From Casuarius casuarius (Eukaryota; Chordata; Aves; Casuariiformes; Casuariidae): a stretch of 64,000 bases of DNA. The position numbers and the translations under genes are program-made. Location of the stretch: positions 2,014,932 to 2,078,931 of the forward strand of contig PTFA01000042.1 in the NCBI GenBank assembly GCA_003342895.1. Reading direction: 5' to 3'. The notes beneath the pieces are model-generated. The model had not been told where the DNA came from and did not search any database. It saw nothing but the letters and a program-made list of their open reading frames with translations. How positions within the stretch are numbered: position 1 is the stretch's first letter; each line of letters begins with the position of its first letter. Of this stretch, positions 35,901-49,394 are shown piece by piece.

Positions 35901-37744
35901 TGTGATCGAGAGTGGGAGGCAAATTAGGCTGGCAATACCCCTGTCTAGTCACTCCACCTGCAGGGTTTTCCAAGCACAGTGGTTGCTTTCTCTATTACAC
36001 AGCTGAAATTCAGCCTCTTCCACACTGCTAAAACCATTTCTCTTTCTCTCTTATGACCTTGATTATATGATGGCTACTGATAACGTTAATCCTTCTCTGA
36101 CAGCTTCCCTGGATCTAAACCACCACTCTTAACAAGGACTGCCAGTCCAGCTGGCTGTCTTATTTCCTTCAAAGTTTCTATTTTTCATGGCTCCCCCAGC
36201 CGGGAACATAGCAAAGGAAAAGAAGGAGGCATTGCACAGAGGGCACCGAATAGATTTGGACATAGACAGCCCAGGCTGCCAGGAGACAGGGACCAGGGAG
36301 TGCTGGGAAACACCATGATCCCTATTCACGCTTGTGGATACTGGCATTGAACAGCCTTGCTATACCCCACTCATGGCACTAGCTAGAGTCTGGAATTAGG
36401 TCAGTTAAAAATGTGTGAGCTAGAGCTACCCACTGCTCCCAAACAAGTTAATACACCATTAAATGTCACCATTTTCTACTAGCTATCAAGTGCCAGATCT
36501 GTTTTGCCCACTTACTCCATGAATCCTTGCTGTTCTAATCTTCCATGCTGGTTTCTCGCTATCTCCTGCCTGCCCTGTTTGCCTTTGCTGGTGTTATGGT
36601 TGCAGCACTGGCAGCTCTTCAGCCTGGGGCACACATATCTCTAAGGTGTGATCCTTTTTACACAGACATTGTTCTCCAGCACCCTGTTGACTTTGTGGGG
36701 GTGGCACCTCTACACTGAAGAGCAGAACATTGCTCTGAATGTGAAGCACACTAATAAATAATAACCCCACTGACCCATTGCCAGCTGATTTTGTAAGCCT
36801 AGAAGGGATAAAACAGTAATAGCTTGGCATTTGCTGGTATGAGCTACTCCATTTTGTGAGCCCAGCAAGGGACAGGCACAGAGGAGAAGTGAATATCAGG
36901 CTCTTTAACTCCATCTTTAGGGCTGGTTGGGTGAGCCAAAACCCATACCAGACAAGCTCTGTGGACATGGTTTTATGATTCTGTATTTCTTTGTGGTCAT
37001 GCCAGTGCTCCTGTGGTCACAGGATCCTCATGGCCACCTAAGGGCTAGCTGCTAGCACACAGGAGGAGGTGAGAATGTGCGCCGGAAAAGACTGGCTCAC
37101 AGTGATCACAAAGCCACACACTGATTAGCACAAAAATGACAAAAAGGTTGCAAGAACCAAGGGGCTTGACCCAGCCACCTCTACCTCTTGCTGTATCAGG
37201 GTTTTGGGGTTGGAATAAAGATGTCCTAGAGGTTCAGTGTGAGGGCAATGAGATTTCTGTGCACAGAACAGAGCTGCTCTTCCAGGTAGCTAAGCTGTTT
37301 TTTCAGTCACTTTGCACCATTTGAGCTTGGGTCTGGATCAAGTCCAGTTTGTACATGAGCGCTCAGATGCCCTGCACCTTCAAGCGTTGATGTTTAGACA
37401 CTAAAAGAGATGTTAAATTGCGTCCTGCTTTCTCCTTAGCGCAGTGCCGATCTTTAAATAGGAAAGGACCACAACTGTAAACCGGAAACTGTATATCCAT
37501 GGAAACATGGAGCTTAGCTCCTATGACTCAAGAAGCATAACAGTAATTATTTTGCCTTCACTTTTATAACTTCATAGCTTAATGGTATTAAGAGATCCTC
37601 ACCTCCTCCAGTGGATTATTTTCTGTCATTTGTGATTAAATAATACTGTCAAAAGAATATCATTGATTGAAATATTTGTTCCCATTTAAAAAATAGTACC
37701 TACCACACACCGCTGTTTTAAGTAGTATTTGTGATTCTAAAATA

Positions 37745-37762
37745 TAGATAGATAGATAGATA
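37745..37762 (+). repeat. (TAGA)n microsatellite
   Basis: TAGATAGATAGATAGATA, a little over four units. Confidence 0.9.
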
Positions 37763-39247
37763 TTTTGATCTCTTTTTTCCCCTTTTTCATTTTTTATGCA
37801 GATAGAAGCACGTTTTGTATTTTTATTGTAACCATGATAGAGCCTGTTAGTTAATTTTTTTTGTTTTCCTGGATGTCAGGTTGTTCTTTCACTCAGCAGT
37901 GAAAGAAGCTTTTTGTAAATTGGAAAGGAAAATACTGTTTCAAAACTGAAAAGGCAACAAGAAGAATACCTCTGGCAGGACCAATTTATGCATAAAGACT
38001 GCTTTTTATTGCAGCATCAATACTGATAGAATTTGTTCTAACAGAGAACAGAATTTGTCCTGTTAATGATTGCTTTTTTTTTTGTTTATCTCAGAGCTCT
38101 GGGGAACAAAGGGGGGACCATATAAACAGGACAGGGATGGGGTAAATGGTTCTTAAGTGAACATGACCAGGCTCTGGGTAACGGGAGGCTTCATGTTTGA
38201 ATAAAAGATGTTTTGCTCTATTGGACCCCACTGTATTGTTTAGTTCATAAATATTCACTTATTCATGTAGAGGGAGACTGTTTCATGCCATGTGTAGAAC
38301 AAGCTTGGTTTAGATTGAGTATTTTTCACCAGTCTTGTAAAAAACTGATGGCAGACTAAAGATAGCTTTGGTATTGAATCCTGGGGAGAAGGAATGAAAA
38401 GGTATGATTTCCTTACCAGAACTTGCAGGATGCTCTCTAAGTGTAACAAGTGGTACTGCAACTTGCAACACAAAGGGCTCATAAACAAGGGAGCCTTTTT
38501 TGCAGAAAAGTTTCCACTGCTGCGAGTTCTCAAATGGTCCATAAAAGGGCATAAATTGGCTCTTTCATTTCAGAAAAATAAAATGCCTTCCCACTTGATA
38601 GCACAAATAGGGGAATCCGAAGCCAGCTCTTGTTTAAGGTGTTTACAGGATTAGGCACACGCAAGAGAAGAGTGGAGTAGGGCAAGGGAGGGGCACACAT
38701 CTCCCTGTACAGCTCTGTGCAGTTTACCTGGACCCAGAAGATCCATTCAGGATTTATGTTAAAAAAAGCAAACAAACAACACCTTAATGGTTTAAAAAGT
38801 ATTGGCAAAAGAGAGACGCCAGGAATGTGCTGGTTTTGTTGCAGCCTAGCAAAAAGAGAGAAGGCCTTTAATTTTAAGAGTTCCAGCGCTTTTTTTTTTT
38901 TCAGTTATTCGCATGAGAAAATAACTAGGCATTCCAACGACATCATTTGGCAGAAATGAAATCTAAGTGCTCCAATTTGAGTTTCAATAAATCAGTACTA
39001 GAATTGGCCCTGTCATTCTATAAACTCTTGGGCATTAGCTTTTATACCCTTTCGGAACTGGCTGGCTGCACTCTTAAACATGCTGATCGTGACGCAGCGG
39101 TGGTTTCATCATGACATGTACTAACCAAAAAAGCAAGGAAGGAGACTATTTGTACTGCCCCCACCCAAAAAAAAAGATGAGTAGAGTATTTAATGGTTTT
39201 GTCGCAGCCTAATGAAAATAGAATAGTTTGTTTAACATTTCCAGGAT

Positions 39248-39277
39248 TTCCTTTCTTTTCTTTCTTTCTTTTTCTTT
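39248..39277 (+). repeat. (TTTC)n-type pyrimidine tract
   Basis: Nearly pure pyrimidine with repeated CTTT units (TTCCTTTCTTTTCTTTCTTT and onward). Confidence 0.85.
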
Positions 39278-40769
39278 AATGATTTGGAAACTAAAAAGGC
39301 AAGATGATACCACACAGCAGCCACTGCTGTTAATATGATCTCTCTGTAATGGTGTGTGGAAAGAATGCACAACAAAGGAACTAGGAAAGCTTTGTAAATA
39401 TACATTGCACATTTTGGCAGAGAATAAACCTGCCTGATTATCTTTCTGCTACTGCTGTAAATGATATTGCCCTTTTATTGAATAGATGCAAGCCCTTCTG
39501 AATCCAACTGAAAGATTCTCAGGTATGCTCATACGAGCAAATTTTGCATGCAGAGGTGCTGCCACTGATGTAAACTGGCAGGCAGCAGGCATTTCTGTCA
39601 TAAACGCTGTGAAGACGTGGGTATAACTGTGTATATGTTGCGGGGACTATGTATTTTTCCAGTGTAGAGAAGCTGTTAGACGCTCTTGGTACCAGCGAAT
39701 GTGAAAAGCATTGTTGTTTCTCTAAATGTTATGGCAAAAGCATGAATGGAATTACAGCATTTCTAAATATTTTGCCTAATTAGTCTGTTGGGAAGAATTT
39801 GAACTCCATTTGTCCTGGATGTGAATGCAAGGTATTGACTAAACTCAAAACACGCTTGTTGGCCATTGGAAAGGCCTGGGGTCGGTATCACCATACAGCT
39901 GCAAATCCCAAAGGCCCTAGCCTTTGCATTGGATGAGGCTTTTTTGGCTCAGAACCAGAAATGTCTCTGATTACAGGCCCGGGTCTTCCTCCCCTAGCTG
40001 AGACGAGTGTAACATGAACAACAAAAAAAAGAAGGCATAGGACATTTAAATAGAAAGTAACCCAGGAAAGGATTATATCCCTATAAACACTATTAGCCCT
40101 AGACCAAGCTGGCTGTGTTTTTTTTCCCTATATCTGAGAGGCACCTTTTGATATATTATTTCTTATCTTATCCAGAAACAAAGCCTACTTGCCCTGGTGG
40201 ATAGAGCAGCTGCTTTCCCACAGGAGAGATAAATTGCAGCGAGGAATTCTGCCTGCTGTTCTATAGCCATTACTGGCAGGGTTGGAAATGGTACAGTGAA
40301 TAGTGTTCAAAGGGTTTTATCACTGTGACACGGGGTTAAAAAAAGAGGTCCTCAAATGCTCTCTCTGCATTTGATCTACTCTGCCACAGCTACCAACGCA
40401 ACCAAAATAACAGTGAGGTGCTTAGGTTTGCCAGGGGAGTCTGCAAGAATCAGGAACCAGCAAAGAGGAGGAGCAGGATGACAGAGGGAGCTCAGGAGTA
40501 GGGAGAAGACATAACAGCAACATTAAAGACATTTTTGAAGAGGAGACAGATCAGCTTGGTCTTATTCTTCCTATGTGGGGAGATGACAGACCTCTTGTTG
40601 TTCACTTCTCCATTAGAAGGAAAAATATTTACCTTCTTTACCAGAATATGTCCTGGTCAGCTAAGGGAGGATCTCCTACAATGTGTGATACTCAGAGTCT
40701 TGAGCACCAAGAGCTTTTCCAGGCACCTCTTTTTGAGCGATATTTTGGTTACCCCTCAAGCTTCTGCCT

Positions 40770-42840
40770 GTTGCAGAGCACCTGAATTGTCATCACCCAG
40801 CGGATGAAATCTCACCCTTTTGACTTGAACAGCCAATGTATGCACTGCTCCCTTCCAGAGGATGGGAGGCCCAGAACTGGGAAAAAAAAAGTCCTACTGT
40901 TTTTGGGCCTTGGGCTAAACCTAGTCGTGCAAGTGAAAAACAGACGTGCTGTCATGCGTGGTGTGCAAGTCTGCATGCACTTAACTGTGGTGAACACCCT
41001 CAGTTCACTTCTGCCTCCTGCTGCTCTTCCTGCTCTTCTTCACCCTCCTTGTCAACCCAAACCCTCCCTCACCTCCTCCCTGTTTCAGCCAACCCTTTAC
41101 ACCCCTGAGGAACAGAAAGTCCCAGACTTCCAGCACCTGCTTTTGCACTTATCCCTTATACCTCATGCTGCTTCTGCAAAGTCTGCTCCCTCACCTCCTG
41201 CAGCAGGGTCCCATTCTCGTTCCCTTTCCGCTGCAGGGGACTGTGCTCATGCCTTTCTGGGCTGGGGGGTCCTGCTAAGCAGTGCCACAGGCAGGCTGCG
41301 TGAGCAGGCCCTGCTGCTGGGCAACAGTCTCAGTGGAGAAGCCACAATGAGGTAGAGCAATCTCACTGAAATTACAGAGCTAGATTACCAATGAATTACA
41401 GATTCAATATACAGATGAAGCGCAATGGTCTTATTGAGGTCACTGCAAGTTTTACCACTTGCTCTAAAGGAGCTGGCTGGTGTTCTGCTCGCAGTTTCAC
41501 ACAATGATGTGAACTGGCCTGCAGGGCATAAGGGAGATGAACTCGCAATCATCCTTCCAAGTCCCTTTTTTATGATTCTCTGAAAACACATGGGATGAAG
41601 TCTCGGCTCTGTAGAAGCCACTTATGCATCAAGGTGTCACCTCTAATCACTTTAAATATTAGCTGATGACCTCCCAGATATGCTCTGGAGTCCTCTGGTT
41701 CCTGTGCATTCGGAGAACTAACCTCCCATAATCCAAGCCACGTATATTAAGAAGGATGAGCACTGTGAAGATGGATTTATTACATTTTAAATAAATAAAT
41801 ATGTAGGAAATGAACTGGTTAAAAATTCAGAAAAATGAATGAGAAGAATCAAAATTAGTGAGGTTCTAAAACTGGCAAAAGTGCCTACTTAAAGGGGGAA
41901 CAGCCCCCAAACTGTATTAGTGAAGCTCACACCTGTTGTGCCTAATACAGTAAGACTATTAGTAGGCTTTCCACTTCACTGTGGTACATTGGGTTTATTA
42001 ACATATGCTTCAGCCTTCTATTTATTTTTTTCAAGCAACTTCAATGTGTGAATTTCTTCTTTATTCATTTATTGCGGCCAGAATTAATTCTCTGAAAAGA
42101 AAGGAAAGAGTACTACCGGGTAAGATGTTCAGTATTTAAAAGGCATCTTTTGTCCACAGTCATCATGTAATGTTATCAGTAAAATCTCTGTGTTTTATTA
42201 TGTTTAGAGAAGGAAAATCATGAGATCTCAGATGTTTTAGGGAGGTTACACTTGCCAAGTGCAGGCACTTTAGAAGATTTTTTGCCTTTGGAACCTTTTC
42301 TTCTTGAGTCAAATAAACTCCTGATCTGTCTCATTTCTACATATAGCCTGGGTTTGTGGTAAATTATTCTTTGGTTAGATTCTCATGTGCCAGAAAGCTT
42401 CTACCTAAGAGCTGAAATTTATTCTTTTATTTCAGGAAGTTGTCTAGATAGGGTTACAGCAAATGGCCTGTGGCAATCCTTAATGCTAATCTTTCACACG
42501 CTTCAGAACATTAGGTTAAAGGGAGGACAAATACTGTACTTGCTCATGTAATTTGTATGTTCCCCCTTTCATTTCCCAAGATTTTATCCGTAAAAGCTGG
42601 GCCATGGCCATTAGGCGCATCTTTTCTACCACTGCTAATAATCTAGCTAATGATCAGGCAGCAAAAGTGTGTGTTACGCCATTAGGTCTGCATGTAAGTT
42701 TGGTACTTCAGTACAGGGCTTTGGAGGTGAAGTTTCTGCTCCTAGTTTTTCTCAGACTTCTTGAGTATGCTCTGACTTAGGTCCATGTTTTCAAGAGTGT
42801 TCTACGGTTTAGTATGCCTCATTTCTGAGCTATCAACTTA
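40770..42840. other. Intergenic sequence with a chance-like 183-codon open frame
   Basis: A plus-strand open frame at 40804-41355 is the longest outside the CR1 and contains a C/T-rich central part (about 40998-41240) rich in Pro, Leu and Ser codons. Its predicted protein matches no family I know, it has no recognisable domain, and a second frame is open across the same tract. I do not annotate it as a gene. Confidence 0.45.
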
Positions 42841-42845
42841 AGATA

Positions 42846-42983
42846 CCTGGGACTTGATTTTCAGAGCTTAGAGGGCATCAAAGTGTCATCTGGGAATGGC
42901 GCTTGCCCAGGAGAAATCCAGATTCAAATATACTTTGCACTAGGTGTGCAAAATGGGTGCTGCTTTTGAAAAAGCTGGCTTCC
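42846..42983. mobile_element. Fossil palindromic (MITE-like) repeat
   Basis: CTGGGACTTGATTTTCAGAG at the left and CTTTTGAAAAAGCTGGCTTC at the right are imperfect inverted ends (GATTTTCAGAG against CTTTTGAAAA). This is the signature of an old palindromic repeat seen in turtles and birds. The interior is decayed. Confidence 0.4.
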
Positions 42984-42989
42984 ATCTCA

Positions 42990-45370
42990 ATTTTCCTACC
43001 TGGAAATGAATGCAAGTATTAATATTCCTCATCAGGAAATAATTTGGCTCATGGTCTTTCTAGCCTCATTGGGCTGTTTCTGTTTGATGTGCAAGGTGAT
43101 TAAATGTGTCAAACAAGCAAATTTAAATTGAGACATGAACTCTACCATTTTCTTACTCAGTAATATTACCTATTTATAAAGTTCAAGGTGGCTCTTCCTG
43201 CTCCTTGAGTGTGTACCTGATATGTAAAGGGAGTACATCCCTAGAAACAGAAATAGATAACATGGGGAGATATTGATTCATCTTCATTTGTAAAAGTGAC
43301 TGTATAACAAGTCTTTCATAACAGTGACTTCTGGGACTGAGTCCACCTGGGATGAACAACTTTTATGTAACATTTGGGGTCTAAATTAAGAGATGGATTT
43401 TGCCTTTGGCTGCCCCCCATAAGTAAGAGAGTAGAGAAGCACAGATGGTAATAAAACTCTGTTTAGTGACCTTGCATGCGGTATGACTGCCCAACCAACA
43501 AATCTGCTCTCTGCACTAGGAGATACTGCTCATGTCACAGACTGCATGCTGAGCTAGCTCTTACATGCTAGAAAATAGCTAATGGGCTGTTTCTTCTGTT
43601 AGCATATGCATGTGTTGTCCTCAGCAGCAAAGGCAGCTGCTGATACCGTGTGCAGTCAGTTGGTACTAAAAAGAGGGGCAAGGAGCAGCCCAGAGTGCCA
43701 GGCTGCCTGGTACAAACTGGCCTGCAGTGTCTGTGCTGTTAATGAACTGCAGTCACCAATACCTATGATCTTTGCTGAATGGGGCCAGAATGCATCGACA
43801 ACACTGGCCCTAACACTTCAGTGACAACAATCGGTTGTTCCAAATACTTCCGTGCAGGATTGGGCTTGTTTCCTTTTGCCCTTTGGTTTTCATTTTGAAG
43901 ACTAGGGAGTGAGTTTGCTGCCTGCTGGAAGAATACCTTCCAGTCCAAACAACACTGGCAACTGGGTGCCCTTTCGTGGCAGCTCTTCACTGCATGGGGG
44001 ATAAAAAAGAAAGGGAAGGAATATGTGACCTTCCAGCCTTAATCTCTGCATACCATTTGGCTGGTGGGTGGCATTAGCAAGGCTCCACTGTTCATTGCTG
44101 TGGGTGTCTTTATGAACATTAGTAACAGAGAGCCAGCAGGCTAGCAGTAAATACAGATAAGCACCAAAATCCACATTAATGTTTCTGCAGTCCACTGATG
44201 CCAGAAAGGATATTGGAAGTGTTACAGTTTTGCAAAAGTTGTGTTGTGTTCAATTCAGTCTGCAAAGGACAGGTATTTTGGGCCACAGCGACATAATATA
44301 ACCCACCAAGTAAGCAGCATTTGCAGAGGACTGTATTCAGACCAGCTGTATGTGTGCTGTAGCCCTATTTGAAGTAAACCTACACATACTATCACTTTCT
44401 CGTTGTAGGAACCACCTGAAGGGAACAAGGGCTGTAGCAATTATTTATGAGTATATACTGCACATACGCTGATTACTGTCACTGCTGTCATGGCCATTTC
44501 TACTGAGCAGTCATCAGTGCTATGGAGAGGCATAACTCTTCTGATATTTTGGAGAATGTAGGAACTGAGTAGTCAACATTTGCTTTGCCCTTCAGTGCTG
44601 TCAGCAGAGATGATGCGTTTCCAACTGTGTCTGTGCATGTAGAAGCAACATGTGCACAACCAGGTTAAAACTCCTTGCTGCTGTGGGACACATGGGTGCA
44701 TTCACTGAGGGGCACCTGAGCCCTGATCCAGGGTTCACTGAAGTCAGTGGGAACCTATCTGATGGCGTTAGACTTGCAGTGTTACAACCCTAGAGACCGC
44801 AAAGCAGTAGCATGGAAAATATGCATGATGCAAAGACTGCGAACTCTGACGCTTACTTCCCCTCTCCTGGTCCCCTCATTCTTTTCCACACAAGTGTGCT
44901 GGATGAGCTGATAGACATGAAAAAAAAAATACTTTGGGATAATGATGCTGAGTCATTAGCCATGTGATGGAAACAATTCATCCAGTTATCACTAGCCAGC
45001 TCCACCTCCAGCCTCCCAGTAGCTCAGTACTGTTAACGGCTGTCCCTCCTCCTCGGAGCCTTTTGTATTACAAGTCCCTCTGTCCATACACAGAAGGGAG
45101 CGCTCTGATGTATGACTCAGACCCTGGACACTGCATTAGCTACGATAATGCTTTCTTCTCGGACCCTTTCATAGCTCACACAGTTAGAAAAGTCTGAGGT
45201 AGAGTAGGGAGGGGAGAAAGATTAGGTCCCAATTTCTTCTCTTTTATGTATTTAAATTAGTACCTGAAAACTAACTTCAAAAGGAACCTCAGCTTGGCCT
45301 CTAAAATTATGAGCCTCAATTTTTACATCTATTTCTGCATATGCACCATCCTGGATATAGGTGTGTACAT
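42990..45370. other. Intergenic sequence, no gene seen
   Basis: A short fossil repeat word lies at 44711-44755 (TGATCCAGGGTTCACTGAAG, TCAGTGGGAACCT). Several short open frames on both strands look like chance. Confidence 0.5.
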
Positions 45371-45375
45371 AGAGC

Positions 45376-45457
45376 AGATGCTAGTTTGCATATAGAAAAG
45401 CTATTTGTGCAGCTTAGAAGATGCAGGAAAAGCTTTTCTATACGCAAACTAACATCT
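45376..45457 (-). repeat. Strong inverted repeat, 27-bp arms (candidate hairpin RNA)
   Basis: Arms at 45376-45402 and 45431-45457 match at 25 of 27 positions around a 28-nt loop. The two differences are C/A and A/C on the plus strand but become U-G and G-U wobbles in a minus-strand RNA. All 27 pairs would therefore form in that transcript. The arms stop abruptly at both outer ends. It could be a hairpin precursor or a small recent inverted duplication; no known miRNA sequence is recognised. Confidence 0.6.
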
Positions 45458-45503
45458 AGCTTTTCAAAATGTGTGGTAAGTGGTAGCTTATCACATTTCC
45501 TTA

Positions 45504-45524
45504 CCTTCCTTCCTTCCTTCCTTC
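45504..45524 (+). repeat. (CTTC)n microsatellite
   Basis: Five tandem TTCC-type units lie within a pyrimidine-rich stretch. Confidence 0.9.
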
Positions 45525-46881
45525 TGAAAGAATGTGTATGATTGAAATACTCTGTGAGCAGCTAGTTGGAACAAGATTTTCTGATTCTTCAGTAGTTTAT
45601 ATTTACTTCCATCTATCAATGAAAATTGCTTATGGTGCACATCTTCAGGCCTACTATGGATTTAAATGCATTTTGGAAATCTCCCCAGATTCCTGGCACA
45701 TTTATTACAACAACTCAAAATATAGAGCATTTGGGATCTTTAATCTTCACATTCCTGTAATACAAAAAGTTGTATAATCCATCTCTAAAGGATAAATCCT
45801 TATGAAAATGCGGCAACTACAGTATATACTGACAGTAGACTTTCTTCCTATTAAGTAACTCATCCATATTCAGTGAGGAAAAGCCTCTCATTTTCTTGTA
45901 CTATAACATTTGTTTATTTGTTAAAAAGCACCCAGGAAATTTCAGCAGTCTATTTCTGAAGGTCCATTTTCCACCCCCTTTTTTCTCCTCGCAGCTGGCT
46001 TCCTGCTCTAGTGGAATTTGTGGGTGGGCAACGACAACATCAGAATAGCGCCTGCTGCAATGTCCTACAACCCGGGAGAGGGAAACGAAGTGAAATGCAG
46101 GGGATGGACAAGCACACAGAAAGGCAGAGCTAAAGTACTTTGCATACGCTTCTTACCCTTTCCCATTTGGTGTATTTATTATATTATTTCAAAGAGCAGT
46201 CTTTCTCTGGCAGAGGCCTCATGGGTCATTTCCAACCCTAACTCCTGAAGTACTAAAGTTCATGGCATTTTATTGCTTTGTTTCCCATTCACCTCTAATA
46301 ACTTGGCCTTCTTACATTGCAGCTGCAGATAAAATGTATACATGAAGGAAAATTCCACTGAACATACTGGTTTTTTACTTCCTCCTTGCTTACAGACACG
46401 ACTCTCAAAGCATGTAAGGCCAAATTACGCATTATATATTAATCCTGCGTGTTCTATTCCTGGGTCCAGAACAGAAATCTGTTTGTCAGATGAAAGAGCA
46501 ATTGGAGAGCAAGAAACAAATGGATCGTTCTTTCAGAAGCAGTCCAGATAGAAAAACAGCTGAACGGGTCTGTTGACAAAGATCTAGTATTAGATAGCAT
46601 ACAGTTTCCTGGAAAGGTGTGTTGTTTAGCGATCATCTATCTGAAGAGTGATCTGTGGAGGTGACCCAATATGAAAAGTCTGTTACTTGGATCCTTTCAA
46701 CATGCAGACATTTTGGACACATCCTGCTGAGCTTGATAAAGCAAAGAGAATCCGTTTAAACTGGAACATCCTCGTATGGATAGTAAACAATGATGGCTGG
46801 TGACATTATGGAAAATCCAAAACTGAACATCTCAGAACTTCATTAGATTCAGTTCAAAAGCTTTGACAGTCATTTGCTGTA

Positions 46882-46945
46882 TGATATCTATATCTGTATT
46901 TGTATCTATAGATAAATAGCTAGCTAGATATAGCTAGATCTATTT
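46882..46945. repeat. TATC/TAGC-rich simple sequence
   Basis: TATCTATATCTGTATTTGTA, then TCTATAGATAAATAGC and TAGCTAGATATAGCTAGATC form an impure tetranucleotide array with self-complementary blocks. Confidence 0.75.
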
Positions 46946-47844
46946 CTCTTGTCAAATGAAGGGATAGATGGGATAGAAAGGATACATATAAATTGTCTAC
47001 ATAAAAATGAGATATGGGACTGTTGTTCATATCATATGGGACAATTTCATCATTGTAACTCAATTCATTTCAGTAGCAATTTGACCCAGAGCCTGACTAC
47101 AAAGTGATAAAAGCCCTTTTTTTTTGGAAAAATAGGAAAGAAAGAAAAGTTAAAGCATTCCAGTTTCTTTGGCATTTTTGTACTGATAATGGGCTCATTC
47201 AGCATCAAGACCTAGGAATGCTTAGAGTCCAAGAAGTTAAGGTTAAGAAAGACAAATTTCATCTTACCATTCTGGTAAGGGAGATTTGTCCCTTCCCATG
47301 TATTTCCAAGTGCAATTTTTATTACTGTTTTCAGGGTGGTTGTTAAAAAGTCCACCGCAAAAAGTATACAGGGCAGAGCTACCATTTCTTATAGGTAACT
47401 AAACTTCCTTTCTGTTGCTTTCCTTTCTTTGTCATTTGTGTTGTGTACTCGTCCTCCAGTTCCACAGCCCACACTCACCTGGACTAGTGTCTATATGCGT
47501 GTCCTGCTCACATCCCTGCAGCAGACATAGACATGGCATAACACGATTGTTCCACAGGAGTTTAAGCCACCAAAAAGACAGGATTACAGTGAATCTTGTA
47601 CTGCAATTCCACAGTTGATGCTAACACTGCCACCAAAAATGTAGTCCCACCTTGCCTCTGCTGTTCTTTCTTCTCTACGTGGTAATTCCTCCCGTCTCTG
47701 CTTGCCAACACAAGTGTTTTTCTGACCGTTTGTTGAGCCAAATCAGGGATTCGATCTGGCCAAAAACTAACCAAGTCCCCCAACTCCTTCTGCTATGATA
47801 AGCTGCAGACTCAGATCATGAGACTGCAAATAGTTTGGGCTCTG

Positions 47845-47915
47845 TCTTGTTTTCTGTTCACAGAGTGCCTGGCACGTACAAAGCACTAGACAAATAACAA
47901 CATTACCATGGAAAT
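47845..47915 (+). mobile_element. Possible MIR-like SINE 3' end
   Basis: ACAGAGTGCCTGGCACGTAC, AAAGCACTAGACAAATAACA resembles the ACAGTGCCTGGCACATAGTA tail of MIR. Only the 3' part is recognisable. Confidence 0.4.
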
Positions 47916-49338
47916 GATCATAGCCAGTAACGATGACTGATAGTATTTGTATCCATTGAAGCTGAAGGAACCACCCACTGGAATATCATTGTATTGGTAC
48001 CCTCGGTAAGTGAAAACATCATGTCTTTAAATATTGACTACAGCTGAGACTCTACCTTCAAGAGCACATACTCTATTAGCAGAGAAACTAACAGTGTTAT
48101 AGGGGCTTTTTGCCTGCAAAGAAAAACCTCAGTGTGAATGCTGCCCAGAGCACCACCAATGTCTGCAGGGGTCTGTGACCCCTGTCGAGAAGTTGATCTC
48201 TCCACCGGTATCAGTTCATGTTATTGCAGTGTGGGAGCACTGGGCAGCGTGGTTCCTTTGTGCTCACTTCCCTCTGTGTGCATAGGTGTGGATGGTTCAG
48301 GCTCAGTAGAAATGGCAGTCTACATAGGAGAGCAAACAAAGGAGGGCAGGATGTGGTGTTACTGGTCTAATTTTACATCGGGGATGTTGGCACAGTGCTG
48401 AACATGAGTAGCTGGTGGTGCCAATGGAAACAAGCCAGTATTGTCAGCTACTGTATTGCCAATATTGGAGGGGAAGTGAGTGTAAAGCACTAAGTATAAT
48501 GATGTGCATTACCGCCCTATTAACATGATGTAGGTGTTTGGTACCTCCTATTTTAGGATCTAGATTTTCCATGAGAACTGGCAATATGACACATTAAAGA
48601 AATGACAGCTGAAAGAAGTGATCCTGAGAAGTACTGAATGTATCTTATTCTCCACACAATTTTGTGCAGGGAGGCAACTATGCAGACTTTACTGCTAAAA
48701 AGCAAGGAAAGAAGTTGCTGTTATGGCGTGAGTTATTCTGCTGAGAATAGCACAAGTTGTTCTGCCCCACAGACTTGTAACATCTTATTACACAATACGG
48801 ACAATTCCGCATCCCATAAAGCAATGATACAGTTCACTGTTTCATGGTGTCCATTTTTTGTGTCTAATTTCACCAGCTGAAATGGGAATCGCTAAAATAA
48901 TTTTTTGTTTATCAGGGTTCATAACACCTCTGCAAGGGGCTATTTTGACTTCTTACTTTCTTGCAGCTGTCACCTGTGTTGCTATTTCTTCAGCACATTG
49001 TTTTTTTCACACACATTCGGTATAAACATTGTTCCATGACTTACCCAGTCATAACTTCTTGACATAGACCCTCACATTATAGTTCTGAAAGCAAAGTTCT
49101 GTTCTGATTCACCCCATTTCTGGTAGTACTGTTAATGCTGTAATTGCTCTGCCAGTGTTGAAGGTCCCAATAAATGATATAGATCACCTTCCGCTTAAAA
49201 AAGTTGTGATTTTTTTCCCAGACACTTGTAGGTGCTGAAACAAGTTGGAAAATTCTCATTTTAACGGGATGTACTCTTGATGATACCTGTGCTATCTCAG
49301 AGGGAAAGCACCATCTCGTTCTCATTTGCTGAAAAACA

Positions 49339-49393
49339 ATGTGTGTATGCGCACACGTGCACACGTGCGCACACACACCCACGCACACACACA
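49339..49393. repeat. Alternating purine-pyrimidine (CA/CG) tract
   Basis: Forty bases (49339-49378) alternate strictly between purine and pyrimidine, mixing TG, CG and CA steps, and a second CA block runs to 49393 after a CCC break. Such tracts favour Z-DNA. The CG steps are unusual in this CpG-poor region. Confidence 0.85.
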
Positions 49394-49394
49394 A

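Larger units (their letters stand above)
32960..40760. other. Intergenic sequence, no gene seen
   Basis: It contains a (TAGA)n array (37745-37762), a TTTC-rich tract (39248-39277) and one unresolved base at 33311. The open frames (for example 33239-33643 and 36594-36968) resemble no known protein and overlap frames on the other strand. Confidence 0.5.
45530..49330. other. Intergenic sequence, no gene seen
   Basis: It holds a TATC/TAGC-rich simple sequence (46882-46945) and a short MIR-like 3' end (47845-47915). No open frame has a recognisable product. Confidence 0.5.

Noticed and set aside
40804..41355. 183-codon open frame as a protein gene
   Set aside because: No recognised family or domain; lies over a pyrimidine-rich tract that lowers stop frequency; a second frame overlaps it.
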